DNA of 44,520 nt, taken from contig JAIRMQ010000005.1 of the NCBI GenBank assembly GCA_031258575.1, positions 1-44,520 of the forward strand. The letters run 5' to 3'. The position numbers and the translations under genes are program-made. Positions 1-8,182 of this stretch are shown one piece after another. Each line of letters begins with the position of its first letter. The stretch's first letter is position 1. The notes under the pieces were generated by a model. That model saw nothing but the letters and a program-made list of their open reading frames with translations, ran no database searches and had not been told where the DNA came from. This DNA comes from Holosporaceae bacterium (lineage in GTDB: Bacteria > Pseudomonadota > Alphaproteobacteria > UBA3830).

Positions 1-326
1 AAATTGATGGTGTTGCGATTTATCTTCAATAATTTACTCGCCGAACTGGCAATAATATCTTCGCAAAAACATAAAATAATCCGACGTATCTTATGCGCAC
101 TTAACCGACTGAATTTCAATATGTTTCATCCTAACCAGCATCATTTTGCTAGTCAAGAGCCAAAAATAATATATAAAACTTTAAAAAACAATTTTATCTA
201 GTACATTAAAACCAAAACTGAAATATGCGATTCCGTAAAGTAATGTTACTTTCCGAAAATTTTTTGTAGACTTATTAAACCGCTTATTGTATAAGCCATT
301 GTATAAACTCTAGAGCATGAGGTTCG
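1..326. other. Noncoding left edge of the window
   Basis: This stretch holds no convincing gene. A 65-codon open frame at 4-201 has no recognisable domain, an unremarkable composition and no good ribosome binding site, so it is treated as chance. The only structure seen is a perfect palindrome at 237-252, upstream of the first transporter. The promoter of that transporter should lie here, but no clear -35/-10 pair stands out. Confidence 0.5.
237..252. repeat. Perfect palindrome AAAGTAA-TG-TTACTTT
   Basis: Two 7-base arms (237-243 and 246-252) are exact reverse complements with a 2-base centre. The site is about 75 bases upstream of the MFS transporter start at 327, where a dimeric repressor could bind. 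In AT-rich DNA such a palindrome can arise by chance, so an operator role is only a guess. Confidence 0.3.
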
Positions 327-1601
327 TTGACATTGAAATTATCTACTTTATCCCAAGAATTTGACAATAAGAAGCTCGGCTTCTGGGAAGCCATAAGGAA
401 TCTTCCTAAAGGCGTTTGTGCAGTTTCGTTATTCGGATTTTTTCTGGGAATATCTACTACTATGGTATATAGCCAACTTGGTTTATTTTTAAAAAATGAA
501 ATAGGACTATCAACCGCAGAAATCACTCTTTTAGACGGTATAGTCGAATGCATAGCATTCGTAGTTCGGGTATTCTCTGGTCCAATAAGTGATTTTTTGG
601 GAGAAAGAAAGACTATTCTTTACGTAGGCTGTCTTTTTACTCTTGTGGGAAGGTCTTTAATCGCCACGGCCAGTTCTTGGCTCACTGTTGTATTTATTCA
701 ATCGGCAGAAAGACTCGGAAATGGAATACAAGCTACTCCGCGAGACGCTTTGATAGCCGATTTAAGTCCTCAAGAATTTCGTGGAAGATCTTTTGGTTTT
801 ACTAGGTCGGCTAAAACCCTTGGTAGTTTACTAGGAAACGTAATTGCAGTGTTGCTTATGTATCTTCTTTATGAAAATTATAGAATGGTTTTTTTTTGCT
901 CAACTGTTCCTGTGATTATCGCTATTTTTTGTTTATCTAAGATCAAAACCCCGAATAAAATAAAAGGAATTGGTAACGAAAACAGAAAAATGGAAAATCC
1001 ATTTAAGAAGAAATATTTAAAGTCCCTAGACAGTACCTTCTGGAAAATAATAGCCCTGGCTTTAATTTTTGAGATGGGGCATTTCTGCGAGCACGCTTTT
1101 TCTTTGTATGCCAACACTTTTGCGTCCGCAACAATGTCAAGTACCGTTAGTTCATTCGTTAGCCTTGGACAAGTGTTGATGTCTTTCACAATTGGATTCC
1201 TAGCCGATAAATACGGAAAAAGAAAATTAATTGCGGTATGTATGGCTTGCATGATAATAGCTAACGTTTCGTTTATTTCGGCAAAGTACATCGGGAGCTA
1301 TCCTCTTATCAATATTTATATTGGCTCATTTTTATGGGGAGGTCAAATGACGGCTGTCCAAGGACTTTTTCTCTCATTGATTAGTGAGGTGGTTGATTAT
1401 CGTCTAAGAGCGACAGCGATGGGGATATATTTCCTAATGCTTGGAGTGGCTTATTTCTCCGCATCAACTATTGCAGGAAGAATTTGGGATACTTTTGGCG
1501 TGTCATATACTTTTCTTTACAGCGCAGGGTTTTCGTTAATTGCGCTTTGCTTACTACGAGTATTAGCGCCTAAAAGTGTAGCTTCAATTAACAATGAATG
1601 A
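327..1601 (+). CDS. MFS transporter (12-TM permease)
   Basis: A predicted inner-membrane secondary transporter of the major facilitator superfamily; the substrate is unknown. The protein is 424 residues, a usual length, with about 12 hydrophobic segments. A cytoplasmic loop reading DFLGERKT occupies the place of the MFS loop 2-3 signature, and a second such loop reads DKYGKRK. The segment ERLGNGIQATPRDALIADLS is shared in modified form with the transporter at 28220-29458, so the two are paralogues. The start is a TTG; no in-frame ATG lies nearby. The reverse-complement frames give no competing gene. The stop overlaps the lpxK start (ATGA), so the two are probably co-transcribed. The exact substrate and start are uncertain. 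Confidence 0.85.
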   Translation: MTLKLSTLSQEFDNKKLGFWEAIRNLPKGVCAVSLFGFFLGISTTMVYSQLGLFLKNEIGLSTAEITLLDGIVECIAFVVRVFSGPISDFLGERKTILYVGCLFTLVGRSLIATASSWLTVVFIQSAERLGNGIQATPRDALIADLSPQEFRGRSFGFTRSAKTLGSLLGNVIAVLLMYLLYENYRMVFFCSTVPVIIAIFCLSKIKTPNKIKGIGNENRKMENPFKKKYLKSLDSTFWKIIALALIFEMGHFCEHAFSLYANTFASATMSSTVSSFVSLGQVLMSFTIGFLADKYGKRKLIAVCMACMIIANVSFISAKYIGSYPLINIYIGSFLWGGQMTAVQGLFLSLISEVVDYRLRATAMGIYFLMLGVAYFSASTIAGRIWDTFGVSYTFLYSAGFSLIALCLLRVLAPKSVASINNE

Positions 1602-2551
1602 TATTTTTTAAAACTCCGAGTTTTTGGTATAGAAAACCAAATTTCCTCCAGAAATTACTATTAAAACCTATCTCCCAACTTTATCAATGTATTTCGGAAA
1701 AAAATTATCGAAAAAAATATAAATACAAAAGCAAGTTCCGCGTTATTGCTATAGGAGGAATGACAGTTGGAGGATCTGGAAAAACGCCTGTAGTTGAGTC
1801 CATTTGTAATATCATAAAATCGAATAAACAGACAGTTGCTGTACTGAGTAGAGGTTTTGGAAGATCATCAAAAGAAACTTTGGAAGTAAACAACCTGAGT
1901 CATTCTTACAAAGATGTTGGAGACGAAGCGTTAATGCTTTCTCGTTCCGTTCCTGTTTATGTTGGAAAAGATAGGGAGAAAAGCGCTAAATTGGCTGAAT
2001 TAAAGAAATTTGACTTCTTAATTCTAGATGATGGTCTTATGCAAAGATCCTTAAAACCAGATATAAGATTAGTTGTAATAGATGCACAACAGGGATTGGG
2101 GAATGGAGAACTTTTTCCTCTTGGCCCCAATCGTCTAAATTTTTCCTTAATAAATGATGATATTGAAGGCGTAATAATTCTGAATGGAAATATCGACTTT
2201 ATGCTAGAGAAAATTCCTGTTTTTCATGGAGATTTCCAATACGATTTTTCGCAAATTAAGGAAAGAATTTTAGTTTTCTGTGGTTTAGGTCATCCAGAGA
2301 AATTTTTCAATGCTTTATCTTCTTTTAGTATCGCGAAAAAAGTTGTTTTTCCAGATCATTACCCGTTCTCCGAAGAAGATATTCAGAAGCTAATCAGCGA
2401 ATCGAAATCTTTAGAAGCTACGTTGGTAACCACCGAAAAAGATTTGGTCCGCATACCATTAAAATATCAGTCGTTAATTTCCACAGTTCCTATCAGCATA
2501 AAATGGAAAGAAAACGATGCACTTCTTAAATTTTTTTCGCGTGAAGGTTAA
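1598..2551 (+). CDS. lpxK: Tetraacyldisaccharide 4'-kinase
   Basis: LpxK uses ATP to phosphorylate the 4' position of the lipid A disaccharide precursor at the inner membrane, the sixth step of the Raetz pathway. The protein is 317 residues, close to the family norm of about 330. An N-terminal membrane-associating segment is followed by the P-loop GGMTVGGSGKTPVVE (about residues 53-67) and then LSRGFGR and DVGDEALML, both typical of LpxK. LILDDGLMQ supplies the conserved acidic pair, and the C-terminal TTEKDLVRIP motif is also present. The start ATG overlaps the transporter stop by 4 bases, which implies translational coupling. Its presence shows that the cell still makes lipid A. Confidence 0.95.
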   Translation: MIFFKTPSFWYRKPNFLQKLLLKPISQLYQCISEKNYRKKYKYKSKFRVIAIGGMTVGGSGKTPVVESICNIIKSNKQTVAVLSRGFGRSSKETLEVNNLSHSYKDVGDEALMLSRSVPVYVGKDREKSAKLAELKKFDFLILDDGLMQRSLKPDIRLVVIDAQQGLGNGELFPLGPNRLNFSLINDDIEGVIILNGNIDFMLEKIPVFHGDFQYDFSQIKERILVFCGLGHPEKFFNALSSFSIAKKVVFPDHYPFSEEDIQKLISESKSLEATLVTTEKDLVRIPLKYQSLISTVPISIKWKENDALLKFFSREG

Positions 2552-2565
2552 AAATAGTATTTGCA

Positions 2566-2596
2566 ATCGACTAAAAAACACGATCGACTAAAAAAA
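2566..2596. repeat. 17-base-period direct repeat upstream of carD
   Basis: The 13-mer ATCGACTAAAAAA occurs at 2566-2578 and again at 2583-2595, so the period is 17 bases. It sits in the lpxK-carD gap, about 70 bases before the carD start. It could be a tandem regulator site or simple slippage. A possible -35 element (TTGGAC, 2617-2622) follows, without a convincing -10. Confidence 0.35.
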
Positions 2597-2663
2597 TTTA
2601 GAATTCCTATTTTCAATTGGACAAAAAAGAGCTAATATATCAATAATATAGGCTGGAGTAATC

Positions 2664-3155
2664 ATGAAAAGATGTACTTTTAAAAAGGGTGAATATGTTG
2701 TGTATCCGGCTCATGGTGTAGGTATCGTCAAAGGTTTTGAAGAGCAAGATATATCCGGAGTTTACTTGAAAATGATAGTGATTTCGTTTGATAAGGACAG
2801 AATGATCGTAAAGTTGCCTCTAAATAGCTTGAATCAAAAAATTCGGAAGCTATGCTCCCAAAAAGAGATGCAAGAAGCTATTAATTGTCTGAAAGAACCA
2901 TCTAAAACAAAGAAAATAATGTGGAGTCGTAGAGCTCAAGAATATGAGGCAAAAATTAATTCTGGAGTTCCGATGTCAATCGCGCAAGTGGTAAGAGATT
3001 TGCATCGAACCGCTACTCAATCTGAACATTCTTATAGTGAACGTCAGATTTACCAAGAGGCACTTGATAGATTACTCAAAGAATATGCCGCAGTTACGCA
3101 GATCAATGAAAAGCAAGCGATGGAAGATCTAGAAAAAGCTTTTACTGCAGCGTAG
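2664..3155 (+). CDS. carD: CarD family transcriptional regulator
   Basis: CarD proteins bind the RNA polymerase beta subunit through an N-terminal Tudor-like domain (shared with Mfd) and DNA through a helical C-terminal domain. They stabilise open promoter complexes. The 163-residue protein begins with FKKGEYVVYPAHGVG, the characteristic N-terminal beta fold, and continues with a helical part (SRRAQEYEAKINSG, then VVRDLHR) that matches the C-terminal domain. The ATG at 2664 is preceded by GGAG. The gene is followed by a possible stem-loop and a convergent gene, so the transcript probably ends there. CarD is common in alphaproteobacteria, including Rickettsiales. Confidence 0.93.
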   Translation: MKRCTFKKGEYVVYPAHGVGIVKGFEEQDISGVYLKMIVISFDKDRMIVKLPLNSLNQKIRKLCSQKEMQEAINCLKEPSKTKKIMWSRRAQEYEAKINSGVPMSIAQVVRDLHRTATQSEHSYSERQIYQEALDRLLKEYAAVTQINEKQAMEDLEKAFTAA

Positions 3156-3188
3156 GACGGAAAAATAATATATTTTTATATCTAGGCT

Positions 3189-3220
3189 CGGTGAAGATTC
3201 GGTTTTAGTATACTTCGCCG
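3189..3220. terminator. Possible stem-loop between convergent carD and the ATP-grasp gene
   Basis: CGGTGAAG (3189-3196) pairs with CTTCGCCG (3213-3220), with one G-T pair and a 16-base loop. It lies between the ends of two convergent genes, where a bidirectional terminator would be expected. The long loop and lack of a clean T-run make this weak. Confidence 0.3.
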
Positions 3221-3239
3221 TTTATAATACTTTTAACGG

Positions 3240-4379
3240 TTATTTCTTTTTTTCAGAATTCATAGAACCTACAACTAGATTTCCATATTTTTTTTTATCG
3301 TTTTCAATCATTTTGTCAATTTCTTCTAGAGTAGGAACATTAAATAGTTCGCCAAATTCAAAATCATATTTTGTCGGGAAAAGTATGTTTTTTGCCCCTC
3401 CAGAATCTTCTGTTAACTCGCCTACGAGAACCCTGTCTCCTACTTCATAGAGATCGATTCGAATTAACGGAAAAGGTTTGGATAATTTTTCCGCTATCTC
3501 AATCATTTTAGTTAAATTCTTAGGTGCCAGAATCAGATTCTGATTATGCCTCGAAAATGTAACAGGATACCTTTTCCATCCAGGAACCGAGTAAAGAGAG
3601 AACGTTTTATAATTAACATCACACGTATCTTCTCTATCACAGAAACAGCAATATGCTAAAAATGCTTTTCCATATGAACAAAAGAACTTATAGTCGATAA
3701 GTTTTTTAGCTTCATTCTGTGGATCTAAATATTCTTCTGCGATAATTCGTTTTCCTCCTAGGGCAAATTCATCGACAAAGGGAATTTTGCAAAACTCTTC
3801 TAACTGCCGAGTTATTTTTGCAATATCGATCTTGCTTTTATCTCGCACAATGATAACTTGCCTTCCGCAATGACCTCTAATGGTTTTCAAGACAAATTGT
3901 TCTGGTAATAAGTTCCATTCTATATTATTCGGCTGGTCCCAAACGCCAAGCAATTTTACTGTGTGTTCCTCCCCAACAACTTTAGAAACATACTTTTTGG
4001 CGAGATATTTATTACCAATTTGCAACATTACAGGAGATTTTTGAAAGTAATTATCGAAAATATAAGCGATTTTATCGTTCAAAGTACGCGGATTCTTATA
4101 GTCGGGAAGATATTCTCCGCCTTTCAATAAGAAAGCTAATTCTCTTCTTCCGGGCTGACAGCAATTAAAAAGTGCATTATTCTCTTGAAGCCCTCTAATC
4201 CAGCTATAATCAGCTGATCTATTTTTATGCTCAAAGAAAAAAAATGCGATGTAAAATCCTGAACCGAAAGAAACAATAGTCGTTATTGCTATACTCAGAA
4301 TTTTTCTTATCTTATTCGTTATCTGCAAAATATTTCCTTTATTAAAAGTATCGTTAAAATACAAAAACCTCCAGACCAC
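3240..4379 (-). CDS. TupA-like ATP-grasp protein, membrane anchored
   Basis: The protein resembles the ATP-grasp fold family named after TupA (teichuronopeptide biosynthesis), usually found in polysaccharide or capsule gene clusters. Evidence is the run LNDKIAYIFDNYF, then YLAKKYV and the ATP-binding LPEQFVLKTIRGHCGRQVI. The C-terminal motifs are RIDLYEVGDRVLVGELTEDSGG and FEFGELF. A hydrophobic segment near residues 28-50 suggests an N-terminal inner-membrane anchor. The start shown is a GTG at 4379. A TTG at 4328 has a better Shine-Dalgarno (AAAGGAAA) and would place the anchor right at the N-terminus. The gene stands alone, without other glycan genes. Its upstream region is the CtrA-box gap. 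The exact substrate is unknown. Confidence 0.75.
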   Translation of the reverse strand: MVWRFLYFNDTFNKGNILQITNKIRKILSIAITTIVSFGSGFYIAFFFFEHKNRSADYSWIRGLQENNALFNCCQPGRRELAFLLKGGEYLPDYKNPRTLNDKIAYIFDNYFQKSPVMLQIGNKYLAKKYVSKVVGEEHTVKLLGVWDQPNNIEWNLLPEQFVLKTIRGHCGRQVIIVRDKSKIDIAKITRQLEEFCKIPFVDEFALGGKRIIAEEYLDPQNEAKKLIDYKFFCSYGKAFLAYCCFCDREDTCDVNYKTFSLYSVPGWKRYPVTFSRHNQNLILAPKNLTKMIEIAEKLSKPFPLIRIDLYEVGDRVLVGELTEDSGGAKNILFPTKYDFEFGELFNVPTLEEIDKMIENDKKKYGNLVVGSMNSEKKK

Positions 4380-4512
4380 TTCAAATATTTTTTTAAACTT
4401 AACTGGATGTCTTACTTCTTTATAGTTATATAAATTAACACAAAAGAATTTGAGTTATAAGGAAGAGAAAAGAGTCAAGCTATTCATTTACTTTTTTTCT
4501 AAAAAAAATGTG

Positions 4513-4587
4513 TTAATAACTTGTTAGCTAAAATAGATACTAAGAAAATTATGAATAACGATCAGATGAAGTTAACATTGTATCAAC
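4513..4587. promoter_or_regulatory. Two near-match CtrA boxes
   Basis: At 4513-4528 the sequence reads TTAA-N7-TTAGC, and at 4572-4587 it reads TTAA-N7-TCAAC. Each differs from the CtrA consensus TTAA-N7-TTAAC by one base and keeps the exact 7-base spacer. Alone they would be weak evidence; they gain weight from the two perfect sites 30-60 bases away. Confidence 0.35.
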
Positions 4588-4614
4588 AAATAAAGCATTT
4601 TTTATTTTCAGGCA

Positions 4615-4641
4615 TTAACTGTTTATTAACCATGAATTAAC
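4615..4641. promoter_or_regulatory. Two overlapping perfect CtrA boxes
   Basis: TTAA at 4615-4618 and TTAAC at 4626-4630 are separated by 7 bases. The second half-site doubles as the first half of another box that ends with TTAAC at 4637-4641, again after 7 bases. The result is a three-half-site ladder with an 11-base period, about one helical turn, so proteins bound to it would sit on one face of the DNA. In Caulobacter such sites occur both in the origin and in CtrA-controlled promoters. Confidence 0.5.
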
Positions 4642-4756
4642 AACATATGAAAATTGTCTATTTAAAAAAATACAAAGAATTAACATAAATCTCATACCAA
4701 CATATTCATCATAGATATTGAAATGTTATAGTTACTAATGTAAACAATTAAATCAT

Positions 4757-4833
4757 CGGGGTGTGGCGCAGTCCGGTAGCGCGTCTGCTTTGGGAGCAGA
4801 ATGTCGGAGGTTCAAATCCTCTCACCCCGACCA
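4757..4833 (+). tRNA. tRNA-Pro (anticodon TGG)
   Basis: The 77-base cloverleaf has an acceptor stem CGGGGTG/CACCCCG, an anticodon loop TTTGGGA with anticodon TGG, a T arm carrying GGTTCAAATCC, and an encoded 3' CCA. It stands alone upstream of truB, about 50 bases from the chosen truB start. Confidence 0.97.
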
Positions 4834-4880
4834 TTTGCTTACAAATACTTAACATGTTATTTTGTATTATCGCGGTTTGT

Positions 4881-5768
4881 ATGAAAAACGGGTGGATATG
4901 TTTAGATAAGCCGAAAGGCATCTCATCTAACAAAGCAATGATCAAGCTACGGAAAATTCTGAAAAGCAATACTGGATACATTGGTACTTTGGATCCATTT
5001 GCTACTGGAGTTCTCCCAATAGCTATAGGAGAAGCGAGAAAATTCATAAGATTTCTTGAGGAATCCGAAAAAACATATGTCTTCGAGATTGTCTTTGGAA
5101 AAACTACAGACACGTTAGACAAAAATGGAATAATAGTAAACTCAACTTCCAACATTCCAGGTAAAAACAGAATTTTGGAAGTCCTAGGTGAATTTGAAGG
5201 TGAGATAGAGCAAATTCCACCAGTGTTCTCGGCAATAAAAATAAACGGAATAAGAGCATGTGATAGAGTACGCAAGGGGGAAGTATTGGAAATTCCATCA
5301 AGAAAAGTAAATATTTTTGCTATCAAAATGGTTGATGAAGATTTGGAAGACAATTCATCTGCAATCTTTAAAGTAACGTGCTCAAAGGGAACATATATTA
5401 GAAGTTTAGCTAGAGATATCGCTGAGAAATTAGGATCTTTAGCATATGTTGAAAGTTTGAAAAGAATAAAGTCAGGTTTTTTTTCAATAAAAAGTGCGAT
5501 ACCACTAGAAAAATTATTAGAAATAGAATATACTAAAATCATAGATGATTTCATTGTTCCTATAGAAAGTCCGCTGGACGACATCCCGGCTTTGTATCTA
5601 GAAAGCAATGTGATTGCTAGCCTGAAGAATGGACTCCATGTGTTCATTCAGGACAGAAGAGAAATAATCGTTAGTATTTTTGATGCGATTTCTAGGAAGT
5701 TCTGTGGTATAGGAGCTGTATTTAGTGGTGGTTTCGTAAAACCAGTCAGAATGTATTTTGATAATTAA
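4881..5768 (+). CDS. truB: tRNA pseudouridine(55) synthase
   Basis: TruB converts uridine 55 in the T loop of tRNAs to pseudouridine. The 295-residue product starts [16 protein letters not shown], the standard N-terminus. It has the catalytic motif [21 protein letters not shown] with the active-site Asp in GTLDP, then [15 protein letters not shown] and [35 protein letters not shown] follows in the second half. The ATG at 4881 fits the family; an ATG at 4854 would add nine hydrophobic residues, and longer frames run into the tRNA. No clear Shine-Dalgarno is visible. The stop overlaps the rpsO ribosome binding site, giving a truB-rpsO-pnp cluster, a common bacterial arrangement. Confidence 0.95.
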   Translation: MKNGWICLDKPKGISSNKAMIKLRKILKSNTGYIGTLDPFATGVLPIAIGEARKFIRFLEESEKTYVFEIVFGKTTDTLDKNGIIVNSTSNIPGKNRILEVLGEFEGEIEQIPPVFSAIKINGIRACDRVRKGEVLEIPSRKVNIFAIKMVDEDLEDNSSAIFKVTCSKGTYIRSLARDIAEKLGSLAYVESLKRIKSGFFSIKSAIPLEKLLEIEYTKIIDDFIVPIESPLDDIPALYLESNVIASLKNGLHVFIQDRREIIVSIFDAISRKFCGIGAVFSGGFVKPVRMYFDN

Positions 5769-5775
5769 GGAGAAG

Positions 5776-6039
5776 ATGTCGATGATCAACAAAAAAGAGA
5801 CAATAGAAAAGTTTGCCACTCACAGTGGAGATACTGGATCTCCAGAAGTGCAAGTAGCCATTCTAACAGCAAGAATAAGCCTTCTTGGTGAACATACCGA
5901 TACTCATGTAAAGGATTTTCATTCCAAACGTGGTCTTCTTGCCATGGTAAGTCGAAGAAGAAAGCTCTTGGACTACCTAAAAAAAGTAAGTCAGAATAGG
6001 TATTTGAAATTAATTAAAGAATTAGGTTTAAGAAAGTAA
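5776..6039 (+). CDS. rpsO: 30S ribosomal protein uS15
   Basis: uS15 binds 16S rRNA at the central-domain three-way junction and is a primary assembly protein of the 30S platform. The product has the signature [17 protein letters not shown] and [22 protein letters not shown]. It is 87 residues from the ATG at 5776. A second ATG at 5782 is better spaced (9 bases) from AGGAG (5768-5772) than the first (3 bases), but the first gives a length nearer the family's 89 residues. The gene sits between truB and pnp. In other bacteria the rpsO and pnp messages are autoregulated, but nothing here proves that. Confidence 0.96.
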   Translation: MSMINKKETIEKFATHSGDTGSPEVQVAILTARISLLGEHTDTHVKDFHSKRGLLAMVSRRRKLLDYLKKVSQNRYLKLIKELGLRK

Positions 6040-6052
6040 GTTGGAGAAAATT

Positions 6053-8116
6053 GTGGTATTTAAACAAGAAATTATGTGGGGAGGTAGGCCTCTATCAATT
6101 GAAAGTGGTCGTTTCGCGAATCAAGCTACCGGATCCGTTATCGTAAAATACGGAGAAACAATAGTGCTGTGTACGGTAGTCGCTGATAAAAAGCCTAGTG
6201 AAGAAATGGGCTTTTTCCCTCTTACTGTAAATTATGTGGAAAAAGCATATTCGGCAGGAAAATTTCCTGGAGGATTTATAAAAAGAGAGGGACGCCCTTC
6301 TGAAAGAGAAACGTTAATATCAAGACTGATAGATAGGCCAATTCGTCCGCTATTTCATAAAAACTTCAGAAACGAGACACAAGTTATTTGTACAGTTCTT
6401 AGTTTTGATGGAGAAAATGATACGGATGTAATATCTGTGATAGGAACTTCGGCTGCGCTATCAATTTCGGGTATTCCATTTTTTGGCCCTATAGCGGGGG
6501 CTAAAATAGGCTATGAAAATGGCGAATTCATTCTTAATCCAAAAAATGGTCATGAATCGGATTTAAACTTGATAATAGCTGGTTCTAAAAATGCGATTTT
6601 AATGGTTGAGTCTGGAGCAAACGAATTATCAGAAGAAGATATGCTTTTAGCATTGAAATTTGGGCATGAATCCTTTCAACCTGTCATAGATCTGATAGAT
6701 AAGTTAGTCAAAAAGTGCGCAAAAGATCCATGGAAAGTTCCGGAGTCAGACGAGATTTTGCAACAAGCTATCTCTGGTATTTCAAAGAAGTTTTTAAAAG
6801 ACATAGAAAAAGCTTACAAAGGTGCTTGTAAATCAGATAGAAATGCTGCGCTTTCGGATGTGATGATTACTATAAAAGAGTATTTTACTGAAAAAGAAAA
6901 ATTTACAGAAAAAATACTTGAGGAAGCCTTTTTTGAAGTATGCTCTAACTTTGTTAGAGGAAAAATACTTACGACTGGTACTCGTATAGATGGAAGAGGA
7001 ACCACGGATATTAGAGATATAGACGTAGAAGTTTCTGTGTTACCAAGGGTTCATGGATCTGCAGTATTCCAGAGAGGAGAGACCCAAGCTATGGTTATAG
7101 CGACTCTTGGAACTTCTCAGGACGAGCAAATAGTTGATTCGATTGCTGGCGAATATAAAGAGAGATTTTTGCTGCACTATAACTTTCCTCCGTTTTCTGT
7201 TGGAGAGATAGGTCGTTTTGGATCTCCGGGCAGAAGAGAAATAGGACATGGAAAGTTAGCGTGGCGTTCTATATGTCCGGTAATTCCATCGAAAGAAGAG
7301 TTCCCATATGCTTTAAGGATTGTATCGGAGATTTTGTCCTGTAATGGGTCTTCCTCAATGGCAACGGTATGTGGATCCTCTTTAGCGTTAATGGATGCGG
7401 GAGTTCCTCTGAAAAACGCTGTTGCTGGTATAGCTATGGGGTTAGTTATGGAGAATGAAAAGTATGAGATCCTCAGTGACATAATGGGAGAGGAAGATTC
7501 TATAGGGGATATGGATTTCAAAGTTGCAGGTACAAAAAATGGTATCACTGCTCTTCAAATGGATATCAAAGTAACTGGCGTAACGTTTGAAATCATGAAA
7601 AAGGCCGTGGATCAAGCGAAAAAAGGACGGCTGCATATTCTGGAAGAAATGTCGAAAGGGATAAAGACTCATAGAAACGAATTGAACGAGAATGCTCCTA
7701 AAATGACCAACATAATAATACCAAAAGATAAAATAAGAGAGGTTATAGGATCTGGAGGAAAAGTAATTCGTGAAATCATTGATAAAACAGGCGCTAAGAT
7801 AGATATAGACGACGATGGGAACGTTTCTGTTTCTGCACAAAACGCAACATCGATGGAAAATGCAATTTGCATGATCAAAGGAATCGCCATAGATCCTTTA
7901 AGCGGCACAGTTTATAGAGGGAAAGTTGTAAAAATTATGGATTTCGGAGCATTTGTTAATTTTTATGGAAATAAAGAAGGATTGGTCCATATTAGTGAAA
8001 TGTCGGATAAGCGAGTAGAAAAAGTAACGGATATAATGAAAGAAGGCGATGAAATATCAGTTAAATTTCTTGGATATGATAACAAAGGTCGTGCAAAATT
8101 AACGATGAAGTTCTAA
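6053..8116 (+). CDS. pnp: Polyribonucleotide nucleotidyltransferase (PNPase)
   Basis: PNPase degrades RNA 3' to 5' by phosphorolysis, as a trimer and often as part of the degradosome. It comprises two RNase PH domains (the first with PGGFIKREGRPSERETLISR, the second with RGETQAMVIATLGT and FPPFSVGEIGRFGSPGRREI), then a KH domain (IIPKDKIREVIGSGGKVIREI) and a C-terminal S1 domain (GTVYRGKVVKIMDFGAFVNF). The chosen GTG at 6053 is 6 bases after GGAG and gives MVFKQEIMWGGRPL, like other alphaproteobacterial PNPases. A TTG at 6041 would lengthen it by four residues. The protein is 687 residues, against a usual 700 or so. Confidence 0.96.
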   Translation: MVFKQEIMWGGRPLSIESGRFANQATGSVIVKYGETIVLCTVVADKKPSEEMGFFPLTVNYVEKAYSAGKFPGGFIKREGRPSERETLISRLIDRPIRPLFHKNFRNETQVICTVLSFDGENDTDVISVIGTSAALSISGIPFFGPIAGAKIGYENGEFILNPKNGHESDLNLIIAGSKNAILMVESGANELSEEDMLLALKFGHESFQPVIDLIDKLVKKCAKDPWKVPESDEILQQAISGISKKFLKDIEKAYKGACKSDRNAALSDVMITIKEYFTEKEKFTEKILEEAFFEVCSNFVRGKILTTGTRIDGRGTTDIRDIDVEVSVLPRVHGSAVFQRGETQAMVIATLGTSQDEQIVDSIAGEYKERFLLHYNFPPFSVGEIGRFGSPGRREIGHGKLAWRSICPVIPSKEEFPYALRIVSEILSCNGSSSMATVCGSSLALMDAGVPLKNAVAGIAMGLVMENEKYEILSDIMGEEDSIGDMDFKVAGTKNGITALQMDIKVTGVTFEIMKKAVDQAKKGRLHILEEMSKGIKTHRNELNENAPKMTNIIIPKDKIREVIGSGGKVIREIIDKTGAKIDIDDDGNVSVSAQNATSMENAICMIKGIAIDPLSGTVYRGKVVKIMDFGAFVNFYGNKEGLVHISEMSDKRVEKVTDIMKEGDEISVKFLGYDNKGRAKLTMKF

Positions 8117-8182
8117 AAAGACCATAATTGCTGATGTAGGATTTTTATATTGTAATTTTAGTGTATTGTTTATGAGAAAAAA

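Larger units (their letters stand above)
4380..4756. promoter_or_regulatory. AT-rich 377-bp noncoding region with CtrA-type boxes
   Basis: This gap between the reverse ATP-grasp gene and tRNA-Pro has no open frame of note and is extremely AT-rich. It contains many TTAAC/GTTAA words. Two are perfect, overlapping TTAA-N7-TTAAC sites, and two more are near matches with the same spacing. That pattern is the binding motif of CtrA, the alphaproteobacterial cell-cycle regulator. I see no canonical DnaA box (TTATNCACA). The region must at least carry the promoter of the ATP-grasp gene, and it could be an origin of replication. Which of these it is cannot be settled from this window. Confidence 0.5.

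Noticed and set aside
4-201. A 65-codon frame at the left edge.
   Set aside because: No domain, no ribosome binding site, composition like noncoding AT-rich DNA.
4380-4756. A DnaA-box cluster to support an origin.
   Set aside because: No TTATNCACA or close match was seen in the gap, so the origin idea rests on CtrA boxes, AT content and nearby parS only.
4748-5647. A 299-codon reverse frame opposite truB.
   Set aside because: It is antisense to a clear truB and starts within the tRNA-Pro region; no domain is seen.
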